Below are positions 7,531-14,666 of a stretch of 19,774 nt of DNA, piece by piece. Position 1 is the stretch's first letter, and each line of letters starts with the position of its first letter. Where the stretch lies: NCBI GenBank assembly GCA_900555665.1, contig USLX01000030.1:1-19774 (forward strand). Reading direction: 5' to 3'. The notes under the pieces are model-generated. The model was not told the origin of the DNA, searched no databases, and saw only the letters and a program-made list of their open reading frames with translations. The position numbers were made by a program, and so were the translations under genes. Source of the stretch: an uncultured Eubacteriales bacterium (GTDB lineage: Bacteria > Bacillota > Clostridia > Oscillospirales > Oscillospiraceae).

Positions 7531-7561
7531 AAGATCCCCTCCTCCAACTTCCTGCTCCCCC

Positions 7562-7569
7562 ATTCTATG
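7562..7569 (-). promoter_or_regulatory. Possible sporulation-type (sigma-E/K-like) -10 box
   Basis: The minus strand reads CATAGAAT 32 nt before the TTG start. It is one base from the sigma-E -10 form CATACAAT and has an AC dinucleotide 17 nt upstream, as in sigma-K promoters. No sigma-E -35 (ATATT) or sigma-A -35 is present. This is weak evidence, listed because the operon's products look spore-related. Confidence 0.25.
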
Positions 7570-7639
7570 CGCCTGCGTCCCATTCCGTTCCGCCCGCTGC
7601 CCCCAAGGCCTCCGTAAGGCCTCCCCCATCGCCGCAAAA

Positions 7640-7790
7640 AAGCCTCCCCAAAGGGGAGGCTTGAGACTGTCAAAAAACGATAAAAGGCAGCCCCGTGAGA
7701 GAGCCGCAGGGGGTGCGTGCAGGCCAGCGTCTCTTGCCCTTCGGGCAATTTCCCTTCAGCGAGAAGGGGACAAAATCCACTTTCTCGTTC
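7640..7790. repeat. Dispersed palindromic intergenic element (MITE-like), copy 3
   Basis: The left edge is a perfect hairpin, 7640-7649 with 7653-7662 (AAGCCTCCCC/GGGGAGGCTT, loop AAA); on the minus strand TTTTTT follows, so it can also terminate transcription. Further in are 7734-7739 with 7743-7748 (TTGCCC/GGGCAA, loop TTC) and 7752-7757 with 7763-7768 (CCCTTC/GAAGGG). Between them is a GC-rich stretch reading CACCCCCTGCGG on the minus strand. I remember this order ('CCCTTC, TTGCCC-TTC-GGGCAA, CCCCCTGCGG, GACAGTCTCAAGCCTCCCC') as a common non-coding repeat in Oscillospirales genomes. The right boundary is approximate. Confidence 0.6.
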
Positions 7791-7908
7791 CGTCCAGGGT
7801 GAAACGCCAGATGCACCAGCATCAAAATCAGCAGCGCCGAAAAGGTCCGGTGCAGCGCCTCCTCCCGCCGTCCGGCGGAAAAATTAATCCCCGCCGCAAA
7901 CAGACAAA

Positions 7909-7945
7909 AAGCGCCCCGCGCACAACTTTTGTGCGCGGGGCGCTT
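7909..7945 (-). terminator. Terminator of hsp20
   Basis: A perfect 17-bp GC-rich stem pairs 7909-7925 with 7929-7945 around a 3-nt loop. On the minus strand TTTTT overlaps and follows the stem. It lies about 60 nt past the hsp20 stop. Confidence 0.9.
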
Positions 7946-8004
7946 GGCGTATCAAGCCGTTGTTTCATACCGCTGCCGCCGGCCCTGCGGCCGTCTTAAG
8001 CTGC

Positions 8005-8445
8005 TTATTCGATTGCGATTGTGGTCGTCGCAGGCAGCTTCCGCTGCTCGGCCTTCGGCATCGAAATCTGCAAAATACCGTTTTCAAATTTGCCCTTCAC
8101 GTCCTCCGGCCGCAGGCTCTCGCCGACATAAAAGCTCCGGCTCATCGACCCGGCGTACCGCTCCTGACGGATGTATTTGCCGTTTTTCTGCTCGTCCTTG
8201 TCGAGGCTCTTGGCTGCTTGAATGGTCAGATAGCCATCCTTCAGCTCTACGCTGACATCCTCTTTCTTAAAGCCCGGCAGGTCGATATCCAGCTCATAGC
8301 TGTCCTCGGTCTCCCGGACATCGGTCTTCATCAAATTCTTGGCATGCTTGCCATAGAGCGGATTGCGGCTCTGCGGCACCATCATCTCAAACGGATCACC
8401 AAAGAAATCATCGAACAAATTCTCACCAAAAATGCTAGGCAACAT
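8005..8445 (-). CDS. hsp20: Hsp20 family small heat-shock protein
   Basis: An ATP-independent cytoplasmic holdase chaperone, 146 aa, the normal family length. The alpha-crystallin domain covers about 38-135: KTDVRETEDSYELDIDLPGF, the KKEDVSVELKDGYLTI strands, RSFYVGESLRPEDVKGKFEN and GILQISMPK. The N-terminus MLPSIFGENLFDDFFGDPFE is the usual Phe-rich oligomerisation arm, and the C-terminal TIAIE contains the I-x-I tail that docks neighbouring subunits. GGAGG lies 9 nt before the ATG. It is transcribed alone from a sigma-A promoter (8569-8596) overlapped by a CIRCE element (8584-8610), so it should be repressed by HrcA and induced by heat. A roughly 117-nt leader contains a hairpin, 8469-8474 with 8486-8491. 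Confidence 0.95.
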   Translation of the reverse strand: MLPSIFGENLFDDFFGDPFEMMVPQSRNPLYGKHAKNLMKTDVRETEDSYELDIDLPGFKKEDVSVELKDGYLTIQAAKSLDKDEQKNGKYIRQERYAGSMSRSFYVGESLRPEDVKGKFENGILQISMPKAEQRKLPATTTIAIE

Positions 8446-8568
8446 AAGTCATTCCTCCATTTCATCCCCCGGTTCCCTTCGCAGAAACCGGCAACTTTTG
8501 TTACCGTCAATGATAAGTTCATTTCGTTCTCTCGGGCTCTTTCTGTCCCCTCCCTCAAGAACATCTTC

Positions 8569-8596
8569 AGTATATCACGATTTTTAGCACTGTCAA
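8569..8596 (-). promoter_or_regulatory. Sigma-A promoter of hsp20
   Basis: The minus strand has TTGACA (8596-8591), a 16-bp spacer and TATACT (8574-8569) preceded by TG, an extended -10. The predicted start point is near 8562, giving a leader of about 117 nt before the hsp20 ATG. Confidence 0.85.
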
Positions 8597-8610
8597 TACG
8601 AGAGTGCTAA
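8584..8610. promoter_or_regulatory. CIRCE operator (HrcA binding site) of hsp20
   Basis: TTAGCACTG at 8584-8592, 9 nt, then GAGTGCTAA at 8602-8610. This matches the CIRCE consensus TTAGCACTC-N9-GAGTGCTAA with one mismatch, in the last base of the left arm. It covers the -35 box of the hsp20 promoter, as expected for HrcA repression. No plus-strand gene lies to its right. Confidence 0.93.
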
Positions 8611-8671
8611 AGTTCACAAAAGAAGCAATGTTTGTTCATAGTTTGGTAAAAAGCCGGCCGAAGCCGAAAAC

Positions 8672-8702
8672 ACGCCGCCGGAACACAAGGTTCCAGCGGC
8701 GT
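8672..8702 (-). terminator. Terminator of the ABC/dehydrogenase/kinase operon
   Basis: A 13-bp stem with one internal mismatch pairs 8672-8684 with 8690-8702, loop ACAAG, 14 nt past the kinase stop. On the minus strand GTTTT follows the stem. The plus strand has an even better T-run (8702-8706), which would also stop transcripts coming from the hsp20 side. Confidence 0.8.
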
Positions 8703-8715
8703 TTTTATTCCAGAT

Positions 8716-10314
8716 TCAGGAATTCCATGCATCAGCGGCCTGATTGCGGGCCGGAAGGAGGCGGCGGTAATCCGCAAGCCACGCAGCAAAATCTGCCGCT
8801 CCGGCCGGGTCAGGCCCCACCGTGGCGGACAGCGCGTTCTGAAAGACGCGCCGCTCCAGATAGTCCGGCAGCGAAAGCCCCTCCGCATCACGTCGGTACG
8901 CGGCCAGAATCGCCATCCCATAGGCGCCGCCCTCCCCCGCCGTCTGCAAAACCGTCACGGGTGAGTGAAGCGCATCCGCCAGATACTGCTGGGCGACGCC
9001 CTCCGTCTTGAACAGGCCGCCGTGGCCCGTCAGGCGACGGATGGAGACCTGCTCATCCCGCAGAATTTCCATGCCGATGGCCAGCGATGCCAGAACCGCA
9101 TAAAGCTGGGCGCGGAGAAAGTTCGCTGCGGTTAAACCGCCGTCGACACGGTGGACAACCAGCGGAAGGCCGCGTTCCGCGCCAGTTACAGGCTCGCTTG
9201 CTGTGTAATTATAGAGCAGCACGCCGCCGCAGCGCGACTCCGCCCGGAGGCTTTCGCGGAACAGGCGCTCATAGAGATCCGGCTGCGGCGTCTGTACGCC
9301 AGCGCAGCGCAGCACGTCGGCAAACAGGCGCATCCACGCGTCAAGCTCGGATGTGCCGTTGTTGCAGTGTACCATGGCGACGGATTTGCCGTCCGGCGTG
9401 GAGACGATGTCAATGTCTCGGTAGCAGCGGCTCAGGCTCCGCGCAAGCACCACCATGGCAAAGATCGACGTTCCGGCAGAGACGTTGCCCGTGCCCGCGC
9501 CGACGGAATTGGTCGCGACCATGCCAGTTGCGGCGTCGCCCTCGGGTGGAGCCATCGGGACGCCTGGGCAGAGCATGCCGCTCGGGTCGAGCAGGCGCGC
9601 GCCCTCGGCGGTCAGCCTTCCGGCATCAGCACCCGCGCACAGCACGCGCGGCAGCACCTCTCGCAGGCGCCACGGAAGACGCCGATCTTGAATCAGCGCA
9701 TCGAACTGGGCAAGCATGGTCTCGTCATAGTCCTGCGTCGTGGGATCGATCGGGAACATGCCGGACGCATCGCCCACACCGAGCACCCGCGCACCGCTGA
9801 GGCGCAGATGGATGTAGCCGGAGAGCGTGGTCAGATAGTCCAGCTCCGGCAGGTAGCGCGCATCGTCTAGCACGGCCTGATAGAGGTGTGCCACGCTCCA
9901 GCGGAGCGGAATATTGAAGCCGAACAACTCCGTCAGGCGTTCCGCGGCCAGCGGCGTGTTGGTATTGCGCCATGTGAGGAACGGCGCAAGCTGCCGTCCG
10001 TCCGCCCCGAGGGCCAAAAAGCCGTGCATCATGCCGGAAATGCCGATCGCGCCGAGATGACGCAGCGGCATGCCATAGCGTGCGCGGACATCCGCCGCCA
10101 ACGCGGCGTAAGCTGCCCGCAGTCCGGCGACCGCATCGTCCAAATGATAGGTCCAGAGCCCCTGCTCCAGCCGATTTTCCCACTGAAACGAGCCGCTCGC
10201 CAAAACGGTATGATCCCTGCCGAGCAGGACAGCCTTGATGCGCGTGGAGCCGAGCTCGATGCCGAGCACGCCCTCCCCCGCCTCGATCTGCGCGGCGATC
10301 GCCCTTTGATCCAT
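8716..10314 (-). CDS. FGGY family carbohydrate kinase (xylulokinase/L-ribulokinase-like)
   Basis: A cytoplasmic sugar kinase, 532 aa, last gene of the operon. GIELGSTRIKAVL (18-30) is the phosphate-1 motif, with Glu in place of the common Asp. VGDASGMFPID (180-190) is a substrate-pocket strand. EGDAATGMV (258-266) contains the likely catalytic base D260. NVSAGTSIFAMVV (277-289) is the phosphate-2 motif, and GHGGLFKTEGVAQQYLADAL (430-449) with GEGGAYGMA is the adenosine region. This GHGGLFKT subgroup is, from memory, usually annotated xylulokinase or L-ribulokinase-like and often lies in pentose clusters. The substrate is probably the ketose made by the adjacent dehydrogenase, identity unknown. 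The ATG at 10314 has AAGGAGG 8 nt before it. The gap to the dehydrogenase gene is 17 nt. Confidence 0.88.
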   Translation of the reverse strand: MDQRAIAAQIEAGEGVLGIELGSTRIKAVLLGRDHTVLASGSFQWENRLEQGLWTYHLDDAVAGLRAAYAALAADVRARYGMPLRHLGAIGISGMMHGFLALGADGRQLAPFLTWRNTNTPLAAERLTELFGFNIPLRWSVAHLYQAVLDDARYLPELDYLTTLSGYIHLRLSGARVLGVGDASGMFPIDPTTQDYDETMLAQFDALIQDRRLPWRLREVLPRVLCAGADAGRLTAEGARLLDPSGMLCPGVPMAPPEGDAATGMVATNSVGAGTGNVSAGTSIFAMVVLARSLSRCYRDIDIVSTPDGKSVAMVHCNNGTSELDAWMRLFADVLRCAGVQTPQPDLYERLFRESLRAESRCGGVLLYNYTASEPVTGAERGLPLVVHRVDGGLTAANFLRAQLYAVLASLAIGMEILRDEQVSIRRLTGHGGLFKTEGVAQQYLADALHSPVTVLQTAGEGGAYGMAILAAYRRDAEGLSLPDYLERRVFQNALSATVGPDPAGAADFAAWLADYRRLLPARNQAADAWNS

Positions 10315-10331
10315 CGGAATTCCTCCTTCGC

Positions 10332-11405
10332 TCAGAAGCGGAAGGCGACCTTGAAATCGCCGTGCTTTCCGGTCGCGTACTCGAACGCCTGCTCCCAATC
10401 CTCCAGCTGGAAGATGCTGCTGACCATGCCTTCGGTCTTAAGCGTGCCGTTTGCGATATGCTCGATCACGAACGGGAAGCAATAGGGCGAGAGATGCGAG
10501 CCGAGGACATCGAGCTCCTTGCCATCGCCGATGATCGACCAGTCGAAGGTCGTCGGCGCGCCGAAGACCGAGAACTCGACAAAGCGGCCCAGCTTACGGA
10601 TCATATCCATGCCCTGTGTGACGGAGGACGGATGGCCTGTGGCCTCGATGTAGATGTCGCAGCCGTAGCCGTCGGTCAGCTTCATGATCTCGGCGACGAC
10701 GTCCATCTTCGACGGGTTCCAGACGAGATCGGCGCCGAACGCCTTTGCCTTTTCCAGACGCTCGTCCATCATATCGAGCACAATGAGCTTCGCGGGATTT
10801 TTCATGCGGGCATAGGTGACCATACCGAGGCCGAGCGTGCCCGCGCCGGAGAGGACGACGATGTCCTCATTGGTGATCTGCGCACGGTCGACGCAGTGCT
10901 TCGCACAGGCATATGGCTCGATGAGCAGCGCCTGCTCGAGCGGCAACTCCTCCGGCACGCGGTGGAGCACAGCGGTCTTTGGGTAGCGGACATATTCGGC
11001 CATGCCGCCGTTGTTCTCTTTCTGGAAGCCGAAAGTGGCGTGCGGCTGGCACATCCAGTAGCGGCCAGTCTTGCAGAAGCGGCATTTGCCGCACGGGACG
11101 ATCTGGTCGGCGGTAATGCGCTCCCCCACCTGGTATTCAGTCACGTTCTCGCCGACCTGCACGATGCGGCCCAAGAACTCGTGGCCGGGGATGAACGGCG
11201 GACGGACCCATGCGGGTGCGGTTTCGTTCCCCCAGAAGCGCTCCGCGCCGTGCATACATTTCAGGTCTCCGGCACAGATGCCACAGCCTTCGGTTTTGAT
11301 GAGGATGTCGTCCGGGCCGCAGATCGGCGTGGGATAGGCCGGCTCGAACCGATAGTTGCCCTTTCCATAGGCGACGAGCGCTTTCATGGTTTCTGGAATC
11401 TGCAT
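10332..11405 (-). CDS. Zinc-dependent alcohol dehydrogenase, erythritol/L-threitol dehydrogenase-like
   Basis: A medium-chain NAD(P)-dependent polyol dehydrogenase, 357 aa. Catalytic zinc ligands are C44 (GICAGD), H75-E76 (PGHEF) and E164 (LIEPYAC). The structural zinc site is C105, C108, C111 and C119 (CGKCRFCKTGRYWMC). The Rossmann motif is GAGTLGLG (187-194). The signatures HGAERFWG, IEATGHPSSVTQGMDMIRKL and GRFVEFSVFG match what I remember of the erythritol/L-threitol dehydrogenase group studied in Mycolicibacterium smegmatis, which oxidises tetritols to erythrulose; a pentitol is equally possible. I chose the ATG at 11405 because GGAGG lies 8 nt before it; an in-frame ATG at 11411 is only 2 nt from that site. 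It sits between the FAD oxidoreductase (37 nt) and the kinase (17 nt). Confidence 0.88.
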   Translation of the reverse strand: MQIPETMKALVAYGKGNYRFEPAYPTPICGPDDILIKTEGCGICAGDLKCMHGAERFWGNETAPAWVRPPFIPGHEFLGRIVQVGENVTEYQVGERITADQIVPCGKCRFCKTGRYWMCQPHATFGFQKENNGGMAEYVRYPKTAVLHRVPEELPLEQALLIEPYACAKHCVDRAQITNEDIVVLSGAGTLGLGMVTYARMKNPAKLIVLDMMDERLEKAKAFGADLVWNPSKMDVVAEIMKLTDGYGCDIYIEATGHPSSVTQGMDMIRKLGRFVEFSVFGAPTTFDWSIIGDGKELDVLGSHLSPYCFPFVIEHIANGTLKTEGMVSSIFQLEDWEQAFEYATGKHGDFKVAFRF

Positions 11406-11442
11406 ATCCATTTCCTCCAATTTCTCGATTCTGCGGTCTCGG

Positions 11443-12789
11443 TCAATATTCGAGAATCGCGTGCTGTTTTTTCAACTGTGTACGCAGCGCGGGCACATCA
11501 AGCGCCGCGAGCGGCACCTTCGCGTCCAGCGCCATTGCTGCCGCCGTTCCGGCGGCCTCACCGACGGCCATGCAGGTCGACATGACGCGCGTCATGCCGA
11601 AGATTGTCTGGTCGACGGAGATCGGGCGGCCCGCAATGATGAGGCCCTCGGTCTTCTCCGGCACCAAGCAGCCATAGGGAATGCCGACGGCATGGGCGAC
11701 CGGATACATCGTCATGATGCCGGAGGTCTGGCCGTGGATGTCCACATTATAGCCGCTGAGGGCGACGGTGTCCTCGGGGATGGGGAGCGTCTGGAGAATG
11801 TCGCTCGTGAGCGTTTTCAGGCCGACGATGCGGCGGCTCTCACGGATGCCGAGATAGGGCATGAGCTGGCCGAGCGTACAATGTTCAAATCCGGGGCAGT
11901 ATTTGCGCAGGAAGCGCATGATCTCGAAGACCTGATGCTCACAGGTATCCTCGGCGCGGTTGAACTGCTCCACGTCGGTGGAATCCGTGTTGATGGCGCG
12001 CGTCACATTGAAATAACCGCGGTGCGTACCCTTTTGGTGGGTAAAGTCGATCATGTTGCGCGGGAGCGTAAAATCTCCGGCGGCGCGTGCCTGCTCGATG
12101 AGGTCGAAGAAGCACATGGTCGCAAACGTCTTGTCCAGGCCGAAATCGTCGGCGGACTGGTGAATGCCGGGGAAAGTATCCGGCATGCGGATGGTTTCCG
12201 GGTGGGTGCGGGCGTAGGCCGCGAATGCGTCGATGTCGATGTTCTCCACATCGAAGGTCAGCGTTGCGGGCTGGAGCGCTTCTCCCTTGCGGCATTCCGC
12301 GCCGGCCATCCACGCGCAGCAGGCATCGCCGGTGCCGTCGACGAGCATCTCCGTTTTGAAGGTATAACGCTCGCCGCGCGTGAAGACCTCCACGCCGCGG
12401 ACCGCGCGGCCCTCCATCCTTACGGCGGAAAGCTCGGCATAGATCATGGTGTCGATGTGCGCCTCGCGGAACATTTCGTTGATCATGACGCGAGCCCATG
12501 ACATATTGAGATAGGTCAGCGAATTCTGGATCGGGGCGCGGAAATGCTCGGTTGCGCCACCGACCTCGCGCAGCCGGTCGATATACTCCTGCGCAATGCC
12601 GCCGATCACCTGCCGTCCGCTGCGATCGAGAAACGCGAGCGGCGGAAGGCCGGAGGCCAGCAGGCCGCCGAAGAACGGATTCCGCTCGACGACCAGAACA
12701 CGCTTGCCGAGCCGCGACGCTGCAAGGGCTGCAGCAAAGCCGCCCGGGCCACTGCCGATGACGATGACATCATATTGTTTTTGATACAT
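11443..12789 (-). CDS. FAD-dependent oxidoreductase (FAD_oxidored, PF12831-type)
   Basis: A 448-aa flavoprotein. The N-terminal ADP-binding motif is VIVIGSGPGGFAAALAASRL (G12-x-G14-x-x-G17) with the terminal acidic residue E35. Later FAD-contact strands are MLVDGTGDACCAWMAGAE and GLIIAGRPISVDQ near the C-terminus, followed by STCMAVGEAAGTAAAMAL. The order and length fit the FAD_oxidored family, whose members are frequent in carbohydrate loci but mostly uncharacterised. There is no signal peptide, so it should be cytoplasmic. It has CC in GDACCAW and several other cysteines, but no ferredoxin-type cluster motif. AAGGAG lies 5 nt before the ATG. It starts 10 nt after the permease gene, so it belongs to the transporter operon. 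It probably oxidises the imported compound or a derivative; the reaction is unknown. Confidence 0.85.
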   Translation of the reverse strand: MYQKQYDVIVIGSGPGGFAAALAASRLGKRVLVVERNPFFGGLLASGLPPLAFLDRSGRQVIGGIAQEYIDRLREVGGATEHFRAPIQNSLTYLNMSWARVMINEMFREAHIDTMIYAELSAVRMEGRAVRGVEVFTRGERYTFKTEMLVDGTGDACCAWMAGAECRKGEALQPATLTFDVENIDIDAFAAYARTHPETIRMPDTFPGIHQSADDFGLDKTFATMCFFDLIEQARAAGDFTLPRNMIDFTHQKGTHRGYFNVTRAINTDSTDVEQFNRAEDTCEHQVFEIMRFLRKYCPGFEHCTLGQLMPYLGIRESRRIVGLKTLTSDILQTLPIPEDTVALSGYNVDIHGQTSGIMTMYPVAHAVGIPYGCLVPEKTEGLIIAGRPISVDQTIFGMTRVMSTCMAVGEAAGTAAAMALDAKVPLAALDVPALRTQLKKQHAILEY

Positions 12790-12799
12790 AGCTGCTCCT

Positions 12800-13645
12800 T
12801 TACCCCTTTACGGCACCGGCCGTCAGGCCGGAGACAAGGAATTTTCCGAGATAGGTGAACACCAGCATGATCGGGATGACGGCCAGTGTGGCAGCCGCGG
12901 TCAGCGGGCCCCATTCCTGCCCGAAGAAGCCGATGTAGTTGTAGATCGAGACTTGGATCGGATAGAGCTCCTGCGAGTTGACCATGACAGAGGAGACGAC
13001 ATATTCGTTCCACGCGCCGATGAAGATCATCAGCGCCGCACAGGCAATGGTCGGGAGCGTGAGGCGCGGGATGAGGCGGAAGATGATGTAGCTCTTCGAC
13101 GCGCCATCAATCATGGCGGCCTCTTCGATCGCATATGGCACCGACTGCATACCGCCCACCATGATCCAGACCGCCATCGGCAGGTTATAGGCCGTGTAGA
13201 TCAGCGGAAGCGTGTACCACTTGTTCGTCATATGCAGCGCGGAGAACATCATATAGTTCGGGACAACCATGGCCGCGCTGCCCATCGAGAGCGGAATGCC
13301 GAAGAGGATGATGAGGAAGATCGCTTTTTTCCCGGCGAACCGATAGCGCGTGAGCGCATAGGCGATCAGGATCGCACAGAGAATGCCGAGGACGATGGCG
13401 ACGAGACTATAGAGCGTACTGTTGATGAGGGCCTGCCGGAAATTGCCCTTGAGAACGGTTGCATAATGCTCGGCAGAGACCTGACTGCCGAACAGCGTAG
13501 GCGGATAGAGCGCGACCTCGCGCATGGGCTTCAGCGACGTCAGCGCACCCCAGACGAAGGGCACCAGATTGACGATCGCAATGGCAACGAAGCCGATGAT
13601 GGAGAGGATGCGGACCCGGCGGGACATTCTTTTCTTACAGCTCAT
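12800..13645 (-). CDS. Carbohydrate ABC transporter permease (MalG-type)
   Basis: Inner-membrane subunit of a CUT1-family sugar importer, 281 aa. The sequence shows about six hydrophobic segments; the first (IIGFVAIAIVNLVPFVWGAL) is preceded by a basic N-terminus. The ATPase-contacting EAA loop is EEAAMIDGASKSYIIFRLI, followed by PRLTLPTIACAALMIFIGAW. The C-terminus LGKFLVSGLTAGAVKG is the classic MalG-type ending. The ATG at 13645 overlaps the upstream permease stop by 11 nt; an in-frame ATG at 13627 is an alternative start with a weaker ribosome site. It pairs with the permease at 13635-14555. The ATPase must come from elsewhere. Confidence 0.92.
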   Translation of the reverse strand: MSCKKRMSRRVRILSIIGFVAIAIVNLVPFVWGALTSLKPMREVALYPPTLFGSQVSAEHYATVLKGNFRQALINSTLYSLVAIVLGILCAILIAYALTRYRFAGKKAIFLIILFGIPLSMGSAAMVVPNYMMFSALHMTNKWYTLPLIYTAYNLPMAVWIMVGGMQSVPYAIEEAAMIDGASKSYIIFRLIPRLTLPTIACAALMIFIGAWNEYVVSSVMVNSQELYPIQVSIYNYIGFFGQEWGPLTAAATLAVIPIMLVFTYLGKFLVSGLTAGAVKG

Positions 13646-14555
13646 ACTTCACCGCCTTTACATACATCACAGTCAGGACAAAGTTGATCAAGCAGAGAAC
13701 GATCGACATGGCACTCGCCTCGCCGAAGTGGTAATACGAGAAGCTCTCGCGGTAAGCCAGAATGGAGATGACCGTTGTGGCCTTGCCGGGGCCGCCGCCC
13801 GTGAGCGTCAGGGGGACGGTCAGGTTGTTGAGGTTGGACAGCGCGACGATGATGGCCGAGAGGGCCATCGGCGTTTTCAACTGGGGCAGGCGTACCTTCC
13901 AGAACATCTGCCACTTGTTTGCGCCGTCGATCATGGCAGCCTCGTCGTATTCCTTCGGAATGGCCTTGAGGCCCGCGACCATCTGCACCATGACGTAGCC
14001 GATGACGCGCCATGTGATGACACCGATCAGGGAGATGACGGCGATATTTTTATTGGACAGGAAGCCGACCGTCCCAAGACCGAGCTTGGAGAAGACATAG
14101 TTCAGCAGGCCGGTCTCGTCCTTGAGCAGCCACTTCCAGAGCATGGCCGCGACGACCTGACTGGTAACCCACGGGACGAGAATCATGATCTCGAGCGCAT
14201 AGGCAAAGCCGCTTTTCGCGGAATTGATCCAGAGCGCGAGCAGCACGCCGAGCACCAGCGCGATGGCAAGGCTGGAGAAGGAGATCACGAAGGAGAGGCC
14301 GAGGCTGCGGATGACGTTTTTGTCGTGCAGCACGTCCAAATAGTTATCGAACCCAACATATCTGGTGAAGTCCATGTAGTCGCAGCGCCAGAGGCTGCAA
14401 TAAAGGCAATATCCCAGCGGGATAAGCAGGAACAGGACGATGAGGATCATCGACGGCGCGGAGAGCGCATACGGCAGCGCCCGGTCCAGCCGTCCGCGTC
14501 TGAGATGCGTTTGTTCCTGCGAGTTTTTTCTGTTGACCAAACGAGCCAAAAACAA
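13635..14555 (-). CDS. Carbohydrate ABC transporter permease (MalF-type)
   Basis: Second membrane subunit of the importer, 306 aa. It has a basic N-terminus, then hydrophobic segments beginning LSAPSMILIVLFLLIPLGY, the conserved periplasm-side region TRYVGFDNYLDVL and the EAA loop EYDEAAMIDGANKWQMFW, ending RLPQLKTP. NLTVPLTLTGGGPG is the typical segment near the end of this family. I chose TTG at 14555 because AAAGGA lies 6 nt before it; a TTG at 14549 is an alternative, and the frame is open from a GTG at 14594. It begins 111 nt after the solute-binding protein gene, across a strong hairpin (14598-14640). Confidence 0.9.
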   Translation of the reverse strand: MFLARLVNRKNSQEQTHLRRGRLDRALPYALSAPSMILIVLFLLIPLGYCLYCSLWRCDYMDFTRYVGFDNYLDVLHDKNVIRSLGLSFVISFSSLAIALVLGVLLALWINSAKSGFAYALEIMILVPWVTSQVVAAMLWKWLLKDETGLLNYVFSKLGLGTVGFLSNKNIAVISLIGVITWRVIGYVMVQMVAGLKAIPKEYDEAAMIDGANKWQMFWKVRLPQLKTPMALSAIIVALSNLNNLTVPLTLTGGGPGKATTVISILAYRESFSYYHFGEASAMSIVLCLINFVLTVMYVKAVKYEL

Positions 14556-14597
14556 ATCAAGTCCTTTCGTTGTGTATTTGCAGGACGAATACACGCG

Positions 14598-14640
14598 CTC
14601 CGGCGTCGGCCCCGACTCTTTGCCGGAGCCGACGCCGGAG
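14598..14640 (-). other. Intercistronic 13-bp hairpin between binding-protein and permease genes
   Basis: CTCCGGCGTCGGC (14598-14610) pairs perfectly with GCCGACGCCGGAG (14628-14640), loop 17 nt. There is no U-tract after it on the minus strand, so it is not a standard terminator. It lies 26 nt past the binding-protein stop. Such hairpins protect the upstream mRNA from 3' exonucleases and yield an excess of binding protein over permease. Confidence 0.75.
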
Positions 14641-14666
14641 AACTGGGGTTACGGAGCGATGCGCGA

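Larger units (their letters stand above)
7531..8004. other. 474-bp intergenic region between hsp20 and the SpoIID-like operon
   Basis: No gene is supported here. From the right it holds the hsp20 terminator (7909-7945), a GC-rich unassigned stretch (about 7800-7900), a repeat element (7640-7790), a short AAGGCCTCC direct repeat near 7604-7624, and the presumed promoter and leader of the SpoIID-like operon. Confidence 0.7.

Noticed and set aside
7449..7748. Minus-strand open frame inside the repeat at 7640-7790
   Set aside because: It runs through hairpins and overlaps the start of a better-supported gene; repeat-derived frames of this kind are commonly mis-annotated.
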